In this document: in pieces, positions 33,377-41,970 of the stretch
Layout: every line of letters starts with the position of its first letter
How positions within the stretch are numbered: the first letter of the stretch is position 1
Assembly: GCA_002699585.1 (NCBI GenBank)
Contig: PABP01000010.1
Span: 62,001 to 126,000 of the forward strand
Origin: Anaerolineaceae bacterium
Lineage (GTDB): Bacteria > Chloroflexota > Anaerolineae > Aggregatilineales > Phototrophicaceae
Direction of reading: 5' to 3'
Length of the DNA stretch: 64,000 nucleotides
Position numbers and translations under genes: made by a program
The notes under the pieces: generated by a model
What the model saw: only the letters and a program-made list of their open reading frames with translations
What the model was told of the DNA's origin: nothing
The model's database searches: none

Positions 33377-34297
33377 ATGGATATAGCAGAACACATTCGA
33401 GAAACAAACGATCTGCGTTTGCAACAAGAGCCCACCCCTAAATCCCCTCCCCATGAGGTGAGGGGACTTGTTCTTGCTAGTCAGGATTCTTGCAAGGCAT
33501 CCTTCCAGCGTACAGACAGAACCTTATCTAATGTGGCCGTGCGCTGGCTATGGGCTTTTGGTGTGATGCTCATCGGGGGGCTGGCAGCTTGTACGCCGAC
33601 ACAGGCGCATCCAGAAGGCGAAACGCTACCGCCGACGATGGCCATCAGCGAGCTGGTGGCGGTTACAGGGGACGAGGCAATGCCCCTCGAAATCGCACCA
33701 GGGGGCGTGTATGTGTCATATGATGGCAAAGGACCAACTACGATTACGGTCACGCCACTGGACGAGAGCGATCCGCCGCTGGATGTGGTCATCACGGTGC
33801 TGGACAGCGATTGGCAGCAGGTGACGTACCACGATGGGAATAGCTCCGGCGAAGAAACGATTGCACGGCTGGACCTGGGTGACAGCGGCCCCTACGTCAT
33901 CTGGGTGAACAGTTTTAATGGCTCACAGGCGGGGCGCGTCGAGATACAGGTAACGACGCTCGACGTGCCAGTGCTGACTGTGGGCGACGATCCGCTGGTG
34001 ATCGATCTGTTGGCCGGGGATGTCGCACGGGTGATGCTTGAGGGCTTGGAAGCAGAATCGTATCGCATTACGGCACGGTCACTGACGGATGATCGGGATG
34101 TAAGGTTGGCGCTTGTTGATGTAGATGGTGCGGTCATCGCCAACAATGACGATCATGAAGGAACGGATGCTGACCTCAGCCCGTTGGATGCAGCGCTGAT
34201 GTTTGAAGCCAATGCAGACGGTCGCTGGACGCTTGAAATCAGGGAGTACCTGGGGCGAGCGGCGATGGTTGAGGTCGCTATAAGCAACGTGGAATGA
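33377..34297 (+). CDS. Lipoprotein-like protein with repeat-derived N-terminal frame
   Basis: The frame is 306 codons from the ATG at 33377. A lipobox 'GGLAAC' lies at about residues 66-71. The natural start is uncertain: GTG at 33533 or 33539 would give a signal peptide of normal length (VRWLWAFGVMLIGGLAAC). The frame before it runs in phase through a dispersed G/C repeat (33429-33472), so residues about 18-33 would be repeat-encoded. The mature part has two beta-sandwich-like units ending in 'G-P-Y-V-I-W' and 'G-R-W-T-L-E-I', with a pattern like bacterial pre-peptidase C-terminal domains. Function unknown. Confidence 0.6.
   Translation: MDIAEHIRETNDLRLQQEPTPKSPPHEVRGLVLASQDSCKASFQRTDRTLSNVAVRWLWAFGVMLIGGLAACTPTQAHPEGETLPPTMAISELVAVTGDEAMPLEIAPGGVYVSYDGKGPTTITVTPLDESDPPLDVVITVLDSDWQQVTYHDGNSSGEETIARLDLGDSGPYVIWVNSFNGSQAGRVEIQVTTLDVPVLTVGDDPLVIDLLAGDVARVMLEGLEAESYRITARSLTDDRDVRLALVDVDGAVIANNDDHEGTDADLSPLDAALMFEANADGRWTLEIREYLGRAAMVEVAISNVE
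33429..33472. repeat. G/C-rich dispersed repeat inside a reading frame
   Basis: CCCACCCCTAAATCCCCTCC followed by CCATGAGGTGAGGGG: the same family as 13605-13644 (inverted) and 63886-63923. It is in phase with the lipoprotein frame. Confidence 0.65.
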
Positions 34298-34430
34298 CGA
34301 TTGTTTGGCCCAAGTATGCCCCCATGTGTGTCCTCTTAAAAACCAGATGTAAAATGACATCTGCCACTACACAGCGCGTCTGTAGGCAGCGTAAGCTAAG
34401 GCGTATCCATCTGACAGAAGGGACAACGGC

Positions 34431-35024
34431 ATGGCAGCAGTAGAGAAGCAGTTTGGCGAGCGAGCACTGGGCGATTTGCCGCGCGATGGCTGGCGCAAGG
34501 CCTTTTATAAGGCACCACTGCTGGCATGGCGTACAGGTATGCGCCGTTTGCTGCCGCCCGTCATGGCGTGCATCACGACACGGGGCCGCAAAAGTGGCTT
34601 ACCACGCCACACGATGGTCGAGCATTATCCGTTCGGGGGCAAGTATTACGTCGTCAGCGGCTGGCAGGAAAAGCCGCAGTGGGTGCAGAATTTGCTGGCT
34701 GACCCAACGGTTACGCTACAGTCATCATGGGGCAAGCCGTTTTACGGCACAGCGTCGCGTCTGCAAGATGATGACACCATGAAGCGCGTGTTCAAGGGGA
34801 TGCATAACAGCCCGATGTGGGTGCCCTGGCTGGCCGCCAATGGCATCGAAGACAATGCAGATGACTTCATCACCAAAAAGGACCGCGTCTATATCTTCCA
34901 GATTACGCCAACGGGTGATGCCGAACTGCCCCCCTTGAAAGCGGATTTGATCTGGGTGACGGGCCTGACAGTTTTGGGCCTGGTGCTGCTGGTCCTGGGG
35001 CTGCTGCGGAAACAGAAAGGCTAA
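34431..35024 (+). CDS. Ddn-like (DUF385) nitroreductase-family protein with C-terminal membrane helix
   Basis: A 197-aa protein of the deazaflavin (F420)-dependent nitroreductase fold. 'ITTRGRKSGLPRHTMVEH' corresponds to the R-x-x-G-R-x-T-G cofactor motif, and 'WVQNLLADPTVTLQ' to the W-x-x-N-L-x-A-N/D-P segment. Residues about 172-190 (TVLGLVLLVLGLL) add a single membrane helix, not usual in the family. A paralogue follows 97 nt later. F420 use is inferred from the family; the genes for F420 synthesis are not in the window. Confidence 0.85.
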   Translation: MAAVEKQFGERALGDLPRDGWRKAFYKAPLLAWRTGMRRLLPPVMACITTRGRKSGLPRHTMVEHYPFGGKYYVVSGWQEKPQWVQNLLADPTVTLQSSWGKPFYGTASRLQDDDTMKRVFKGMHNSPMWVPWLAANGIEDNADDFITKKDRVYIFQITPTGDAELPPLKADLIWVTGLTVLGLVLLVLGLLRKQKG

Positions 35025-35121
35025 GGCACTGTTAGTAGTCCGTTTGATAAGTGGCGGCAGGACTTAGAGCGCGTTATGCTGCCAAGCCAATGATGCTATC
35101 AACATCGCAGAGGGAATTGGC

Positions 35122-35748
35122 ATGGCAGGCTTTGTGGAGCGGCACGTTATCAACGTGCTGCTAGGTCAGTCGGTAGATGATCGTTGGCGAACACTCCGTT
35201 TTAAGGCCCCTATTTATGCTTGGCGACTGGGTATGCGGCACCTGCTGCCGCAGGTCTTCGCCTGTATTACGACGCGCGGGCGCAAAACAGGCATGCCGCG
35301 CTATACGATGGTCGAGCATTTTGTGTATGGCAACCGCATATACATCGCCAGCGGGTTCCGGGATGAGCCGGATTGGGTTCAGAATTTGCTGGATGACCCA
35401 ACAGTGACGCTACAACCCGCACATGGCGAGCCGATCAAAGGACGAGCAGAGCGCGTCCAGGGTGAGGACGATTTGCAACAAGCGTATCAGGCGATGCGGG
35501 TCAGCCCGATATGGGTCCCCTGGCTGATGTCGTTGGATATCAAGCCCAAGGTGGAAGATTTTATTGCCAAGCGTGAGCGGGTTTATCTGTTTACTATACA
35601 GGTCGGTGGTGCACAGCCTATCGCACCAGGCCGTGAGCTACCTGCTCTCGAAGATGATTTGCGGTGGGTCAGCCGGAGTGCGATGTTGGGGATGACACTT
35701 GGTTTAGCCCTGCGCTGGCGCCAAGTGAGGCGCAAACATCAGGCCTAG
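35122..35748 (+). CDS. Ddn-like (DUF385) nitroreductase-family protein, paralogue
   Basis: A 208-aa paralogue of the previous gene, sharing 'MACITTRGRK-type' and 'WVQNLLDDPTVTLQ' motifs and the segment 'SPIWVPWLMSLDI' (SPMWVPWLAANGI in its partner). Its C-terminus is a short hydrophobic segment (SRSAMLGMTLGLALRW) and a basic tail. The two arose by tandem duplication; the spacing of 97 nt leaves open one or two transcripts. Substrate unknown. Confidence 0.85.
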   Translation: MAGFVERHVINVLLGQSVDDRWRTLRFKAPIYAWRLGMRHLLPQVFACITTRGRKTGMPRYTMVEHFVYGNRIYIASGFRDEPDWVQNLLDDPTVTLQPAHGEPIKGRAERVQGEDDLQQAYQAMRVSPIWVPWLMSLDIKPKVEDFIAKRERVYLFTIQVGGAQPIAPGRELPALEDDLRWVSRSAMLGMTLGLALRWRQVRRKHQA

Positions 35749-35755
35749 GTATCTT

Positions 35756-35787
35756 AAAAACAGCGAAGGCCAGACGATTGTCTGCCC
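35756..35787 (-). terminator. Weak minus-strand terminator
   Basis: Stem GGCAGAC/GTCTGGCC with loop AATC, then TTCGCTGTTTTT on the minus strand, 34 nt after the VOC gene stop at 35821. Confidence 0.45.
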
Positions 35788-35820
35788 TCCGAGGTTACTG
35801 ATGTTTAGCAATATACATCG

Positions 35821-36240
35821 CTAACGTATACGTTGGTTGAATTCGATCTTTTCGCCGTCAGGACCTTCAATATGGAAATAATAGACGCCTTTTTCCCAGA
35901 ATGGTAGGAAAATAGGTGAATCCTGTAACGGCGATAAGCCTGCGGTACGGACATCAATAAATGCAGCATCGATATCTTTGGCATTGAGTGCAAAATGGTC
36001 AATACGACCATGTCCGCGCGTTTTGATTTCTTCCAGGGCTTCCCCATCGAACTGGTAAAGCTCTAGCAAGAAATTATTGTGTTCCATCATTATTACCTGA
36101 GTTGGTGTCCCATTGGGTAACACCACTTCGGTAGCCATGACGACCTTGAAGCCAAGCCGGGCATAAAAAGCCTTCGACCGTTGAATGTCGGTCACAGGAA
36201 GCCCAATGTGCTGCAAGCCGGTGATGTTATCGTCCAGCAT
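35821..36240 (-). CDS. VOC (glyoxalase/bleomycin-resistance) family protein
   Basis: A 139-aa two-module vicinal-oxygen-chelate protein. The first module begins 'GLQHIGLPVTDIQRSKAFYARLGF' (metal His), contains 'FLLELYQFDG' (metal Glu), and the second begins 'GRIDHFALNAKDIDAAF' (metal His) and ends 'HIEGPDGEKIEFNQR' (metal Glu). All four metal ligands of a lactoylglutathione lyase-like site are present. The frame upstream of the ATG opens with a TTG that was not used, since AGAGGAAAGG precedes the ATG. Substrate unknown; a dioxygenase or lyase is equally possible. Confidence 0.88.
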   Translation of the reverse strand: MLDDNITGLQHIGLPVTDIQRSKAFYARLGFKVVMATEVVLPNGTPTQVIMMEHNNFLLELYQFDGEALEEIKTRGHGRIDHFALNAKDIDAAFIDVRTAGLSPLQDSPIFLPFWEKGVYYFHIEGPDGEKIEFNQRIR

Positions 36241-36554
36241 CAAACCTTTCCTCTTACGATCAAAACAGATATTGAATACACGTAGCGACTGGGTTTGAGC
36301 TACGGTTCAAGTTTAATGAGCTATTATATATTTCTTGTTTGTTAATGTAAGATGAGTGTTTGATCCGCCTATAAGTACCATTTGAACCGGATGTTTTGCG
36401 ACAGTGGGCGCATACTCCGGTTTCATAGCCAAACATTATAAGCTGTAATGTTCATTCATTGTATGGTGGAAAATCTAAGGGAGCTGGCTGCAAGCCTTGA
36501 GAATTTTTGCGGTTACCAGGGCAGCTAAAGCACCCTATTCAGAAGCCAAGGGCG

Positions 36555-37526
36555 CTAAAGATGTCCCAGGAAGGCTTCTGTCAGGGCGATATCTTCCGGC
36601 ATATCGTTTTTGCGGAAGACGTGTAAGGCTTTCTGGGCAAGTTCGATGGCATATTGCGTGTAATTGAACTTGGCCAAGCGCCGTGCTTCTGTTAAGTAGA
36701 GGCGTCCGGTATAGGGCATCTCTTCCACAGATGCCAACTGGCGAGACGCTTCCTCGATATAGGCGTTGGCCCGTTCTTCATCCTGCTCTTCTAAGGCCAG
36801 GAGCCGACCTAAAAAGTAGGCATGGGCCAGTTCAAAGGAGAGACCCAGGTCATTGGCCAGTTTGAGGGCGGTGTCTAGATGGGTATTTGCCTGTTCAAAA
36901 TGTCCCTGCTGCATTTCCACTTCGACCATACTGGTATGGACATCGACCATCGAGCGGGCGTAGTTCGTACGGGTGGCTTCCACGTAGACTTGTGAAATCG
37001 ACTGTATTTTCTCGTAGAGGGCGCTGGCTTCCTCATAGCGGTTCATGGCGACCAAGGTCTCTAGCTTGTTACCAAGCAGATGGCCATAACGATGGGCATA
37101 CGTCAGGGGGCCTTCTTCACACTGCTCTAACAGATCAATACCTTGATCGTATAAGGCGAGGGCTTCTTCGTGGCGCGTCTGGATCATGCGACCAAAGCCC
37201 TGGTTCATGAGGGTGAGCGCCATGCCATCGACCTTATTTGCCTGCTCAAAGCGCGCGTAGTTTTCCGCGAAAAACGCGAAGCCGGCTTCAATACGGCCTG
37301 CAATGCTATTAAGCACAGCTAAGGCATTGATGATGGACCCTTCAACGTAGATATCATCAAGCTTTTTTGCTTGTTGACGATAACGCTCTAGCTCCCGTTG
37401 GTCTTTTTCATAGCGGATGTTGCCACGGATTATGCGTTCAAAGACGCGCTGGGTCATCATATTGAGGAAGTTACTTGCGGCACTTTTCTTGTTGTCATCG
37501 GCTCGCTGTGCCGGATTATCTGCCAT
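36555..37526 (-). CDS. TPR-repeat helical protein
   Basis: A 323-aa all-helical protein. The N-terminus (1-75) is charged and then helical hairpins of TPR type follow. Visible units include 'GMALTLMNQGFGRMIQTRHEEALALYDQGIDLLEQ', 'RYGHLLGNKLETLVAMNRYEEASALYEKI', 'VDVHTSMVEVEMQQGHFEQANTHLDTALKLA', and 'AYFLGRLLALEEQDEERANAYIEEA'. About six repeats cover residues 80-323. It has no signal peptide, catalytic domain or DNA-binding domain, so it probably mediates protein contacts. The upstream 36244-36540 region is A+T rich and empty. Confidence 0.75.
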   Translation of the reverse strand: MADNPAQRADDNKKSAASNFLNMMTQRVFERIIRGNIRYEKDQRELERYRQQAKKLDDIYVEGSIINALAVLNSIAGRIEAGFAFFAENYARFEQANKVDGMALTLMNQGFGRMIQTRHEEALALYDQGIDLLEQCEEGPLTYAHRYGHLLGNKLETLVAMNRYEEASALYEKIQSISQVYVEATRTNYARSMVDVHTSMVEVEMQQGHFEQANTHLDTALKLANDLGLSFELAHAYFLGRLLALEEQDEERANAYIEEASRQLASVEEMPYTGRLYLTEARRLAKFNYTQYAIELAQKALHVFRKNDMPEDIALTEAFLGHL

Positions 37527-37655
37527 GGTTGTACCTATCTGTAACGTCGTTGCACAGTCCATTTTAGCGTGGAATGGGTTGAAAAAGGTGATAGAAATCG
37601 TTTCGGATATTTTTAATGTGACTTAACAAACAGATACTGCACTCGACAAAATGGG

Positions 37656-38372
37656 TCAGGGAGCGGGATAGGGGCTGAGATGGCCGCAAAAGCCAATGCG
37701 TTCGATGGCATCGGGCGCGACGGTAGCATGCTGGGCCTGGTGGAGATAGTCCATCTGCGTGGCCTGGAGTGCAGTCAAATGAGCGAGCGATTGTTGGGCC
37801 ACAGCCAGTGGGCCAGCAGTGACGACATCGCGCCATGCGTCCAGGTGCGGCTGCATCAGGCGAGTGGCGTGTTCGTAGAATGCGGTCAGGGCAACTTGCC
37901 CTGCTTGATGGCTATGCTCGAATGCCGCTTTGAGGGCTAGATAGCCCTCGACAGCCAGATCACGGCGATGGTAGGCATCGGCCAGGGTATCGGCGACCAT
38001 ATGCTGAGCAAAGGCGTCGGCGTCGGATAAGACGTGCTCCGGGAATGTGGGCGTGTTGTCGCCATTTTCCGGCAGGCCGTTATTGGCCATGATGACCAGA
38101 ATGTCTAAGTCACGGTTGGGGTTCAGCAGGCGGTGAATGGTGCCCGGTGTAAAGACAAGGGCACTGCCAGGGCTGAGGTCAACGATATTAGGTCCGCTGG
38201 CATCAAGCAGTTCGACCTGCCCTGTTCCCTGGAGCGTGAGGTACAGCTCGGTACAGAGCAGATGCACATGGGGCGTACCACCGCGCTGACCATCAGGCGC
38301 GAGCGTATCGTAGACGCGCAGCCGGGTGATGAGCGTACCACCGGGGAACGTTACATCAGACGGCGACGACAT
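37656..38372 (-). CDS. Cupin-domain protein
   Basis: A 238-aa protein. The N-terminal cupin (residues about 15-110) shows motif 1 'GGTPHVHLLCTELYLTLQGTGQVEL' (H-x-H...E...G) and motif 2 'PGSALVFTPGTIHRLLNP' (P-x-x-H), giving a metal site of three His and one Glu. The C-terminal 120 residues are helical ('AYHRRDLAVEGYLALKAAFEHSHQAGQ'). The start overlaps the end of the deoR gene by 17 nt in another frame, so it is translated from the same mRNA. Cupins of this kind are often sugar isomerases or binding proteins; a DeoR partner points to sugar metabolism (inference). Confidence 0.82.
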   Translation of the reverse strand: MSSPSDVTFPGGTLITRLRVYDTLAPDGQRGGTPHVHLLCTELYLTLQGTGQVELLDASGPNIVDLSPGSALVFTPGTIHRLLNPNRDLDILVIMANNGLPENGDNTPTFPEHVLSDADAFAQHMVADTLADAYHRRDLAVEGYLALKAAFEHSHQAGQVALTAFYEHATRLMQPHLDAWRDVVTAGPLAVAQQSLAHLTALQATQMDYLHQAQHATVAPDAIERIGFCGHLSPYPAP

Positions 38373-39135
38373 GGACGCCCCTGTCTTTCAGATGTTCGAT
38401 AGCGGCTTCATCGAGGTCAGCATCGGTGATAATCGTATGAATGTCTTCCAGCGGCACAGCATGGACCAGGGCTGATTGGCTGAATTTGCTGGCGTCGGTG
38501 GCGACCATGATGTGATGGGCAATGTCGATATAGGCGCGCCAGAGTTCGGCTTCTTCGGGGGTTTCCACACTGAGGCCGCGCTCTAATGAAATGGCTTTGG
38601 TCCCTAAAATGGCTTTATCAACCTGAAGGTGCTGCAATAACATCCGCGAAAGCGTACCCCGAACGGCCCTTTCGTCAGGGTCGATGACGCCGCCCAGCAT
38701 AATGATGCTGTGATGGCGCTGGTCGAGCAGTTCGTTGGCGATCAGCAGCGAATCGGTGATGATGGTCAGATTTTCGTGATGGCGCAGTTCACGGGCGATG
38801 GCCAGCCCAGTGGTACCACCAATGAGCAGCAGCGTTTCGCCATTGTGGATGAGGCGTGCAGTCGCTTTGCCAATGCGCTGCTTGGCTTCCATATTCTGGC
38901 TCTGGCGCTGGATGATAGGTGTCTCGGCTGTTGCGACCACCTGCAATTTCATGGCGCCACCATGCACACGGCGGATCAGGTTCTGGGAGGCCAAGGCGGC
39001 CAAATCCCGGCGGGCGGTGGCTTCGCTGACCTCGAACGCATCACAGATTTCAAAGACGGTCAGGCGGCCTTTTTTCTCTAGCAGTTGGACGATTTTTTCC
39101 TGACGCTCTTGCGTCATCAAGTCCGAGTGGGACAT
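38356..39135 (-). CDS. DeoR family transcriptional regulator
   Basis: A 259-aa DeoR/GlpR-type repressor. The N-terminal HTH is 'RQEKIVQLLEKKGRLTVFEICDAFEVSEATARRDLAAL'. The C-terminal DeoRC sugar-phosphate sensor has 'RIGKATARLIHNGETLLLIGGTTGLAIAREL' (the phosphate-binding G-G-T-T), 'LTIITDSLLIANEL' and 'VATDASKFSQSALV', and ends '...DEAAIEHLKDRGVHVVAV'. The start at 39135 has TAGGAAA upstream. It overlaps the cupin gene, which it likely co-regulates in response to a phosphorylated sugar. Confidence 0.92.
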   Translation of the reverse strand: MSHSDLMTQERQEKIVQLLEKKGRLTVFEICDAFEVSEATARRDLAALASQNLIRRVHGGAMKLQVVATAETPIIQRQSQNMEAKQRIGKATARLIHNGETLLLIGGTTGLAIARELRHHENLTIITDSLLIANELLDQRHHSIIMLGGVIDPDERAVRGTLSRMLLQHLQVDKAILGTKAISLERGLSVETPEEAELWRAYIDIAHHIMVATDASKFSQSALVHAVPLEDIHTIITDADLDEAAIEHLKDRGVHVVAV

Positions 39136-39341
39136 CACGTATTTCCTAGCGATTGGGTTACGATGCGGCATTTTAGGCAAAGCCGCCGGATCGGTACGGG
39201 CAAAGGTCCTATTTTATGGGCGCGTTCGTTGATGAGCTACCCGTTTATTTTAGCAAGTTTGGGCGCTGTATGCTTTCTGGGGCGTATTTGATGGTAGAAT
39301 CAAAGAACACGTGTTCGTATTTAGTGGAGAGGACAGCTCGC

Positions 39342-40550
39342 ATGACGTATCGCCTGGAGGATTACACGCAGTTCGGGGGGCATATCGAGATGGGCACAGT
39401 GCGCAATGCGCTGGCGTATCAGGGTGTGACGATGCCCCACAGCGGGGATGCACCGACCCAAGCGCTGCTGTTTGGCATCAGCGGAGGCGTGGTGGCAGGC
39501 TACTTCGCCTTTGAATATGCGCCAGCACCACCCTATTTGCACTTCCTGACGCGCAACACCTTCGACCCGCTCAGCAAGATGATGGATCGGCTAGGTATCG
39601 TGGTGGATGCCAAGCAAACAGACAAGCCCGATAAAGCAGTTGAAAATCTGGTGGCGGCATTGTCAGAAGGCCAACCCGCGCTGGTGCTGGCGTCGTATCC
39701 GCTGCTGCCCTATAACCTGACCGAAGCAACCGGGGACAATCACTATGCGTATCCAGTGGTGGTGTATGCCTATGACCCGGAAACAGGCACGGTTCTACTC
39801 AGTGACCGGGCACAGGTTCCGCTGGGCATTATGGCCGATGAGTTGGCACAGGCACGGGCCTATCCCAAGAAAAACAAGCATCGCCTGCTGACGGTCAGCC
39901 TGCCGAATATGGATAAGCTGGCCGAAGCGGTGACAGCAGGCATCCAAGAGACGATTAACTCGTTTGTTGGGGAGCCGCCACGCAAGCCAATGAAGGGCAA
40001 GTATGGGCTATCCGCGTATGACAAATGGATCGAGATGCTGAATGCCAAATCCAAAGAAGGCTGGGCTAAGAAGTTCGCACCGGGCGAGCGTATGCTCAGT
40101 GGGCTGATGTCCTCGTATTATTATGCCAACGTCTGGATCACGGCGGGTCCGAATGCCAGCCGGGGCGAATATGCGGATTTCCTGGATGAGGCGGCGGTTA
40201 TTCTAGAGAAGCCAGGGCTGAAAAACGCGGCAAGCCAATGGCGGGAAGCAGAGAGACAGTGGGTGGGACTGAACGATGCGCTGCTGCCCATGCGAATTCC
40301 GCCCTTCGACCGAGTGCGGCAACTGATTGACATGGACCAGCAATTATTCCTTGAAAAAGGTTGTGATGCCGATGAAGAACGGGTGGTCCTTAAGGCGGAG
40401 TTGGCAGCGCTCAAGCAAGATATTAAGGACGATTTTCCACTTGGGGATGCGGGGGTGGCGGTAATGATTGAGGCGATCAGCGAGAGCGTACAGGCCGTGA
40501 GAGCAGCGGAAGCCGAAGCGATCCGGTTAATGCAAACGGCGATGGCGTAG
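39342..40550 (+). CDS. BtrH_N/DUF4872-type protein lacking the usual Cys
   Basis: A 402-aa protein related to the BtrH N-terminal domain plus DUF4872. The opening 'YTQFGGHIEMGTVRNALAYQG' corresponds to the family 'H-C-E/A..T.LR..L' start, then 'ALLFGISGGVVAGYF' (the G-x-G-x-G region), 'FDPLSKMMDRLGI', and 'DNHYAYPVVVYAYDPETGTVLLSDR', where the His is kept. The Cys expected next to the first His is Ile here (G-G-H-I-E). BtrH is a papain-fold acyltransferase, so this member may be non-catalytic. Start at 39342 preceded by GGAGAGGA. C-terminal 80 residues are helical. Confidence 0.65.
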   Translation: MTYRLEDYTQFGGHIEMGTVRNALAYQGVTMPHSGDAPTQALLFGISGGVVAGYFAFEYAPAPPYLHFLTRNTFDPLSKMMDRLGIVVDAKQTDKPDKAVENLVAALSEGQPALVLASYPLLPYNLTEATGDNHYAYPVVVYAYDPETGTVLLSDRAQVPLGIMADELAQARAYPKKNKHRLLTVSLPNMDKLAEAVTAGIQETINSFVGEPPRKPMKGKYGLSAYDKWIEMLNAKSKEGWAKKFAPGERMLSGLMSSYYYANVWITAGPNASRGEYADFLDEAAVILEKPGLKNAASQWREAERQWVGLNDALLPMRIPPFDRVRQLIDMDQQLFLEKGCDADEERVVLKAELAALKQDIKDDFPLGDAGVAVMIEAISESVQAVRAAEAEAIRLMQTAMA

Positions 40551-40572
40551 TCCAATTCGACCTACAAAAACA

Positions 40573-40602
40573 AAAGAGGCCCGTTGTTGAACGCGCCTCT
40601 TT
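40573..40602. terminator. Bidirectional terminator between convergent genes
   Basis: AAAGAGGC / GCCTCTTT stem with a 14-nt loop. On the minus strand it is followed by TTTGTTTTTG, giving a terminator for the SIMPL gene. Confidence 0.75.
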
Positions 40603-40620
40603 CATACGATTTGCTAGATA

Positions 40621-41343
40621 TTAGCCGCCGATGGCAAAGGTCACTTCAATGCTGACGGTGACTGAGAGATTGCCCGGTTCGACGACTGCGCCGCCACCGC
40701 CCATGCCATCGGCCTGAGCCAGATTGGACACATTGAAGGGGCTGGCGTTGCGACTATATTCGCTAATGCTGACGACATCACCGACTGTCAAACCCGCCAG
40801 ACCCGCCAGTTCTTCCGCGCGTTCACGGGCATTGGCGAAGGCATCGGCACGGGCATCGCTTTCCAGCGTGTCGCGGTTATCAATGCCGAATTGCAAACCA
40901 TAGAGTTGGTTGGCTCCCGCGGCAACAGCGGCGTTAATCACTTCAGCAACCGTAGAGGTATCACGAACAATCAGCCGAATCTGATTGTTGACGACATAGG
41001 ACGCATTTTGATCGCCCATATTTCTGTCAAACGGTCCCTCGCGGTAAATATTGAGGCCGGTGGTACGGACATCTTCAGAGGCGACACCTACGCCATTGAC
41101 TGCGCTAATGACGATAGAAATGGTGCTATTGGCTTCATTGAAAGCCGTCGCAATATCCTCACTGCGCGATTCGACACCCAGTTCAATATAGGCTATATCG
41201 GGGGTACCACTGGCAGACCCGGTCCCAACAACTGTGATCGTCCCTGGATTCATACTTCCGCCTGTATCATCTTGTGCAAATGTGGGGAATGCCATCAGGC
41301 TGATGGCCATAATCAACAAAATGACCTTCAATTGACGCTTCAT
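40621..41343 (-). CDS. Periplasmic/secreted SIMPL (DUF541) protein
   Basis: A 240-aa exported protein: signal peptide (residues 1-23, ending TFA-Q), then a SIMPL domain beginning 'GTITVVGTGSASGTPDIAYIELGVESRSEDIATAFNEANSTI'. The hallmark strand 'TTGLNIYREGP' and 'YVVNNQIRLIVRDTSTVAEVINAAVAAGANQLYGLQFGIDN' follow, ending with a Gly-Gly-rich segment. SIMPL proteins are oligomeric extracytoplasmic proteins linked to stress and signalling, with no known enzyme activity. AAGGAGAG precedes the start. Stands alone. Confidence 0.9.
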   Translation of the reverse strand: MKRQLKVILLIMAISLMAFPTFAQDDTGGSMNPGTITVVGTGSASGTPDIAYIELGVESRSEDIATAFNEANSTISIVISAVNGVGVASEDVRTTGLNIYREGPFDRNMGDQNASYVVNNQIRLIVRDTSTVAEVINAAVAAGANQLYGLQFGIDNRDTLESDARADAFANARERAEELAGLAGLTVGDVVSISEYSRNASPFNVSNLAQADGMGGGGAVVEPGNLSVTVSIEVTFAIGG

Positions 41344-41492
41344 CTATAACTCTCCTTAAAGAGATGTCCATTTTGTGCTGCTCGTATTAGGGGCAGCTAT
41401 CTATATAGACGTGATTCGCCAACATAAAGTTCCAGACATGACCCTATTTGAGGGCGCACATCGACTGGTCAGGCGGCAGTATGTGCCGTGCT

Positions 41493-41726
41493 TTATTCTT
41501 CCTCTTCGTACTCAATGGGGAAGGCAGCAGCAATGCGGGCCGGGTTCACCAGTACAGGTATACCCGTGGCATTCTGCACGCTTACCAGACCATCGGTTGC
41601 TGTGGTCAGGCTGGTGAGAGCCGCCTGTGCCTGGGAGGCATTGGCAAAGGCCACATCGACATAGGCCGGCTCCCCTGTAGAGACATCGAACAGAAAGCGC
41701 ACGTAAAGGGTATTGGACTCAGCCAT
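41493..41726 (-). CDS. Small hypothetical protein (77 aa)
   Basis: A 77-aa soluble, acidic protein ending E-Y-E-E-E-E: 'LYVRFLFDVSTGEPAYVDVAFANASQAQAALTSLTTATDGLVSV'. Two beta strands and a helix are plausible. AGGAG lies 8 nt before the ATG. No family recognised. Confidence 0.6.
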   Translation of the reverse strand: MAESNTLYVRFLFDVSTGEPAYVDVAFANASQAQAALTSLTTATDGLVSVQNATGIPVLVNPARIAAAFPIEYEEEE

Positions 41727-41807
41727 TGTATAGCTCCTGATATGGAAAGATATGTACTGGTAGCATAGCGTATCTTTAGTTGTCTCAAAACGGCCAACTG
41801 GAAAACA

Positions 41808-41970
41808 TTAAAAAATATGGGTCTGCCGGTTCAGCAGACCCTGACGTGGGGGTTGCATCGCTTACGACGAAGCAAGTTTGCGATGCTTAGGGAAGATGGC
41901 CGCTGGGTAAGGTCATGATGGGGAATCATGCCGGACTCATGTGATGGCAGCCATCGTCTACCCTAATAGA
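41808..41970 (-). ncRNA. Candidate structured RNA ending in a terminator
   Basis: Stable stems pack 41819-41965: GGGTCTGC/GCAGACCC (41819-41841), GCATCGC/GCGATGC (41855-41886), GATGGC/GCCATC (41895-41956) enclosing CATGAT/ATCATG, and GGGTA/TACCC. On the minus strand the first stem is followed by ATATTTTTTAATG, a good terminator. No protein gene of convincing length covers it. This could be the 3' part of a minus-strand RNA; no known RNA class was recognised. Confidence 0.35.
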
